Source of the DNA: ARS21 sp964615505 | Lineage (GTDB): Archaea; Nanobdellota; Nanobdellia; UBA10117; ARS21 | Reading direction: 5' to 3' | NCBI GenBank assembly: GCA_964615505.1 | Contig: CAZTOR010000003.1 | Span: forward strand, 1-23,739 | DNA length: 23,739 bases | Program-made: the position numbers and the translations under genes | Shown: in pieces, positions 22,463 through 23,739 of the stretch | How the letters are laid out: each line of letters begins with the position of its first letter | How positions within the stretch are numbered: the stretch's first letter is position 1 | Notes under the pieces: model-generated | What the model was told of the DNA's origin: nothing | The model's input: only the letters and a program-made list of their open reading frames with translations | Databases searched by the model: none

Positions 22463-22936
22463 TACGAAGCCTATATCTTCACCACAATCAATACTTTCTC
22501 TTATCTTAAATTTTCTTTGTAAATCTTTAGTGAAATCAAAGGATTTCAAATAAGTTACTACAAAAATACCTTCGGGTTTTAATATACGATTTACTTCATT
22601 GATTGTTTTTTTAGGGTTTGGTGAATTCATTAATGCGGAAAAAGAAAGAACAATATCAAACACATTTTCTTTGAAAGGAAGTTCCGACATATCACCTTGA
22701 ACATTTTTTGAATTGGACCGTCTTAACATCTTTTTTGAAATATCCACTGAAATTAATTTTTGGTTTAAAAATTTAGATAATAATCCTGTACCTGATCCTA
22801 AATCTAAAATTTTGCCCGATAAATCAACATCTTTCAGTGCATAAGAATATTTTTCAAATTGAATAGACCTATATCTAATATTGTAGATATCTGCAGTTTT
22901 ATCATATAATTTTTGCGCGATTTTTGAGTTTAACAT
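22445..22936 (-). CDS. Class I SAM-dependent methyltransferase (UbiE-like fold)
   Basis: 163 aa. N-terminal YDKTADIYNIRYRSIQFEKY is typical of the small-molecule methyltransferase group, then motif I LDLGSGTG (44-51), VDISKKML (acidic strand), GDMSELPFKENVFDIVLSF (motif II) and NRILKPEGIFVVTYL (motif III). It stops soon after the core fold, missing the last strands of longer relatives. Substrate unknown. Convergent with DUF655 (18-nt overlap) and divergent from the PIN gene with a shared promoter region. Confidence 0.85.
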   Translation of the reverse strand: MLNSKIAQKLYDKTADIYNIRYRSIQFEKYSYALKDVDLSGKILDLGSGTGLLSKFLNQKLISVDISKKMLRRSNSKNVQGDMSELPFKENVFDIVLSFSALMNSPNPKKTINEVNRILKPEGIFVVTYLKSFDFTKDLQRKFKIRESIDCGEDIGFVLNSNK

Positions 22937-22954
22937 AATTTAAAATAGCAATAC

Positions 22955-22968
22955 GCTTTAATAACTTA
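22955..22968. promoter_or_regulatory. Shared TATA tract between methyltransferase and PIN genes
   Basis: gctttaataactta lies about 26 nt from the methyltransferase ATG (22936) and 23 nt from the PIN ATG (22985). The start codons are 49 nt apart, close to the other divergent pairs in this window. Confidence 0.45.
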
Positions 22969-22984
22969 ATCGAAGAGAAAAATT

Positions 22985-23362
22985 ATGAAAGTATTGGTTG
23001 ATACAAACGTATTATTATATTCCGCAAAAGGTGGTTTTGATCTATTTAGTGAACTAAAGAAATTTGGAGCTTCACAAATATTAATTCCAGAAAACGTTAT
23101 TGAAGAACTTAAAATGTTAAGTAAAAGTGCAGAAAAAGGTTCTGATAAAAAGTCTGCCAAATTAGCAATTCAGATCATTAATTATTCAGGAATTACGCCA
23201 GTAAAAATTGGTTCCGGACATACTGACGACGTAATAGTTTCATATTCTAAAACGGAAGGTAACTTAGTTATGACAAATGATTCTGAGCTAAAAAAGAGGC
23301 TCACTGAAGCGAATGTTCGAGTTATATCTCTTAGCAGAAACAAAAAGATAATTACATCATAA
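22985..23362 (+). CDS. PIN-domain protein (archaeal Fcf1/Utp23-like group)
   Basis: 125 aa. PIN-fold nuclease with acidic residues in the right order: Asp6 in LVDTNVLL, Glu40/41 in NVIEELK, Asp81/82 in GHTDDVIVSYSKTEG and Asp99 in VMTNDSELKKRL. The VMTNDSELKKRL block and the position just before rpoE match the conserved archaeal PIN protein related to eukaryotic Fcf1, which works in rRNA processing. There is no antitoxin-like gene next to it, so a VapC toxin is less likely. Confidence 0.88.
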   Translation: MKVLVDTNVLLYSAKGGFDLFSELKKFGASQILIPENVIEELKMLSKSAEKGSDKKSAKLAIQIINYSGITPVKIGSGHTDDVIVSYSKTEGNLVMTNDSELKKRLTEANVRVISLSRNKKIITS

Positions 23363-23364
23363 GG

Positions 23365-23374
23365 TTTAAAAAGG
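23365..23374 (+). promoter_or_regulatory. TATA box for rpoE
   Basis: tttaaaaagg, centred about 28 nt before the rpoE ATG at 23397, consistent with leaderless transcription. Confidence 0.5.
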
Positions 23375-23396
23375 TACTAATATCAAGAAAAGTAAG

Positions 23397-23739
23397 ATGT
23401 ATTACAAATCAAAAGTAGAAGGAGTTGTTCGAGTCGAGCCAAAAAGATTCGCTGAAAACCTTAAAGCTGTAATTCTTCAAGAATTGCGAGAAACTTACGA
23501 AAATAGAATTATTGATGGTCTAGGAAGAGTCTTAGTCATTAATTCAGTTGAAAAAGTTGGAGAAGGAATGATTATCTCCGGAGATGGAGCTGCATTTTAT
23601 AACGTAACTTTTGAAACAATACATTATTTACCTGAACTGAATGAATTAGTTGAAGGTGAAGTAAAAGATATTGCAAAATTTGGTGCATTCATCGACTTCG
23701 GAGCATTTGAAGGAATGATTCACATTTCTCAAACAATGG
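23397..23739 (+). CDS. rpoE: RNA polymerase subunit E' (Rpb7), 3' end cut by window edge
   Basis: Stalk subunit of archaeal RNA polymerase, partner of RpoF. ATG at 23397; 114 codons are visible with no stop before the window ends (family ~180-190 aa). Conserved parts: N-terminal RNP-like domain with VVRVEPKRF and LRETYENRIIDGLGRVLVI, then FYNVTFETIHYLPELNELVEGEV, and the start of the S1 domain, KFGAFIDFGAFEGMIHISQ. It follows the PIN gene, a conserved archaeal pairing. Confidence 0.95.
   Translation, partial: MYYKSKVEGVVRVEPKRFAENLKAVILQELRETYENRIIDGLGRVLVINSVEKVGEGMIISGDGAAFYNVTFETIHYLPELNELVEGEVKDIAKFGAFIDFGAFEGMIHISQTM

Noticed and set aside
22985..23362. VapC toxin of a toxin-antitoxin pair
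   Set aside because: No small antitoxin gene beside it; position before rpoE and the C-terminal motif fit the Fcf1-like archaeal PIN protein better.
1..23739. CRISPR arrays, insertion sequences or integrated elements
   Set aside because: No regularly spaced repeats, transposase-like proteins or att-like duplications were seen; gene content is mostly core.

Overview
The window is an AT-rich, densely packed piece of an archaeal chromosome. It carries genes found only in archaea (or shared only with eukaryotes): ribosomal proteins L44e, S27e, S19e, L39e, L31e and L21e, translation factors aIF2-alpha, aIF6 and Pelota, RNA polymerase subunits Rpb4 and Rpb7, Gins51, Hjc and prefoldin alpha. A one-chain DNA primase (PriS fused to the Fe-S domain of PriL), a very short Rpb4-to-DUF655 arrangement, absence of Nop10 and LX from their usual slots, and many 1-4 nt gene overlaps fit a DPANN-type (Nanoarchaeota/Woesearchaeota-like) genome. 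That placement is inference. A run of exactly 100 N at 5928-6027 shows this is a scaffolded, probably metagenomic, assembly.

Layout. 1-5029 (+): a family X DNA polymerase cut by the window edge, the fused primase, Gins51, then the translation cluster L44e-S27e-aIF2-alpha followed by a PAC2-family protein. Gins51 and L44e overlap out of frame by 125 nt. 5006-10496 (-): an operon-like block of a three-repeat beta-sandwich membrane-anchored protein, a 638-aa multi-span protein with a Cys-containing ectodomain, two lipoproteins (one broken by the N gap) and a family 4 uracil-DNA glycosylase. Three of these surface proteins appear to end in the same beta-strand signature, so they may form a cell-envelope complex that I cannot assign to a known system. 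10544-13428 (+): Pelota, a HAD phosphatase, an AI-2E/PerM-type permease and a small membrane protein. 13417-14709 (-): a TGS-domain GTPase whose G4 motif is missing, and the Holliday-junction resolvase Hjc. 14757-15534: a short MscS-type channel (+) and a stand-alone Lrp/AsnC ligand-binding domain (-).

15535-15892 is the only sizeable stretch without a protein gene. It holds a GC-richer, strongly structured element of about 289 nt closed by an 8-bp terminal helix. A TATA box and a poly-T tract put it on the minus strand. I found neither SRP RNA nor RNase P RNA signatures in it; it is the best candidate here for an undescribed RNA.

15893-23739: a HemK/Mtq2-type methyltransferase (-), a small membrane protein, then the co-directional cluster S19e-L39e-L31e-aIF6-prefoldin alpha-FtsY-SRP54-L21e-Rpb4-DUF655 (ribosome, chaperone, protein targeting, transcription), a second methyltransferase (-), a PIN-domain protein and the start of Rpb7. 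Most start codons with their own TATA box lie about 24-28 nt from it, so leaderless mRNAs seem to be the rule. Divergent gene pairs repeatedly share one central TATA tract, with start codons 43-49 nt apart.
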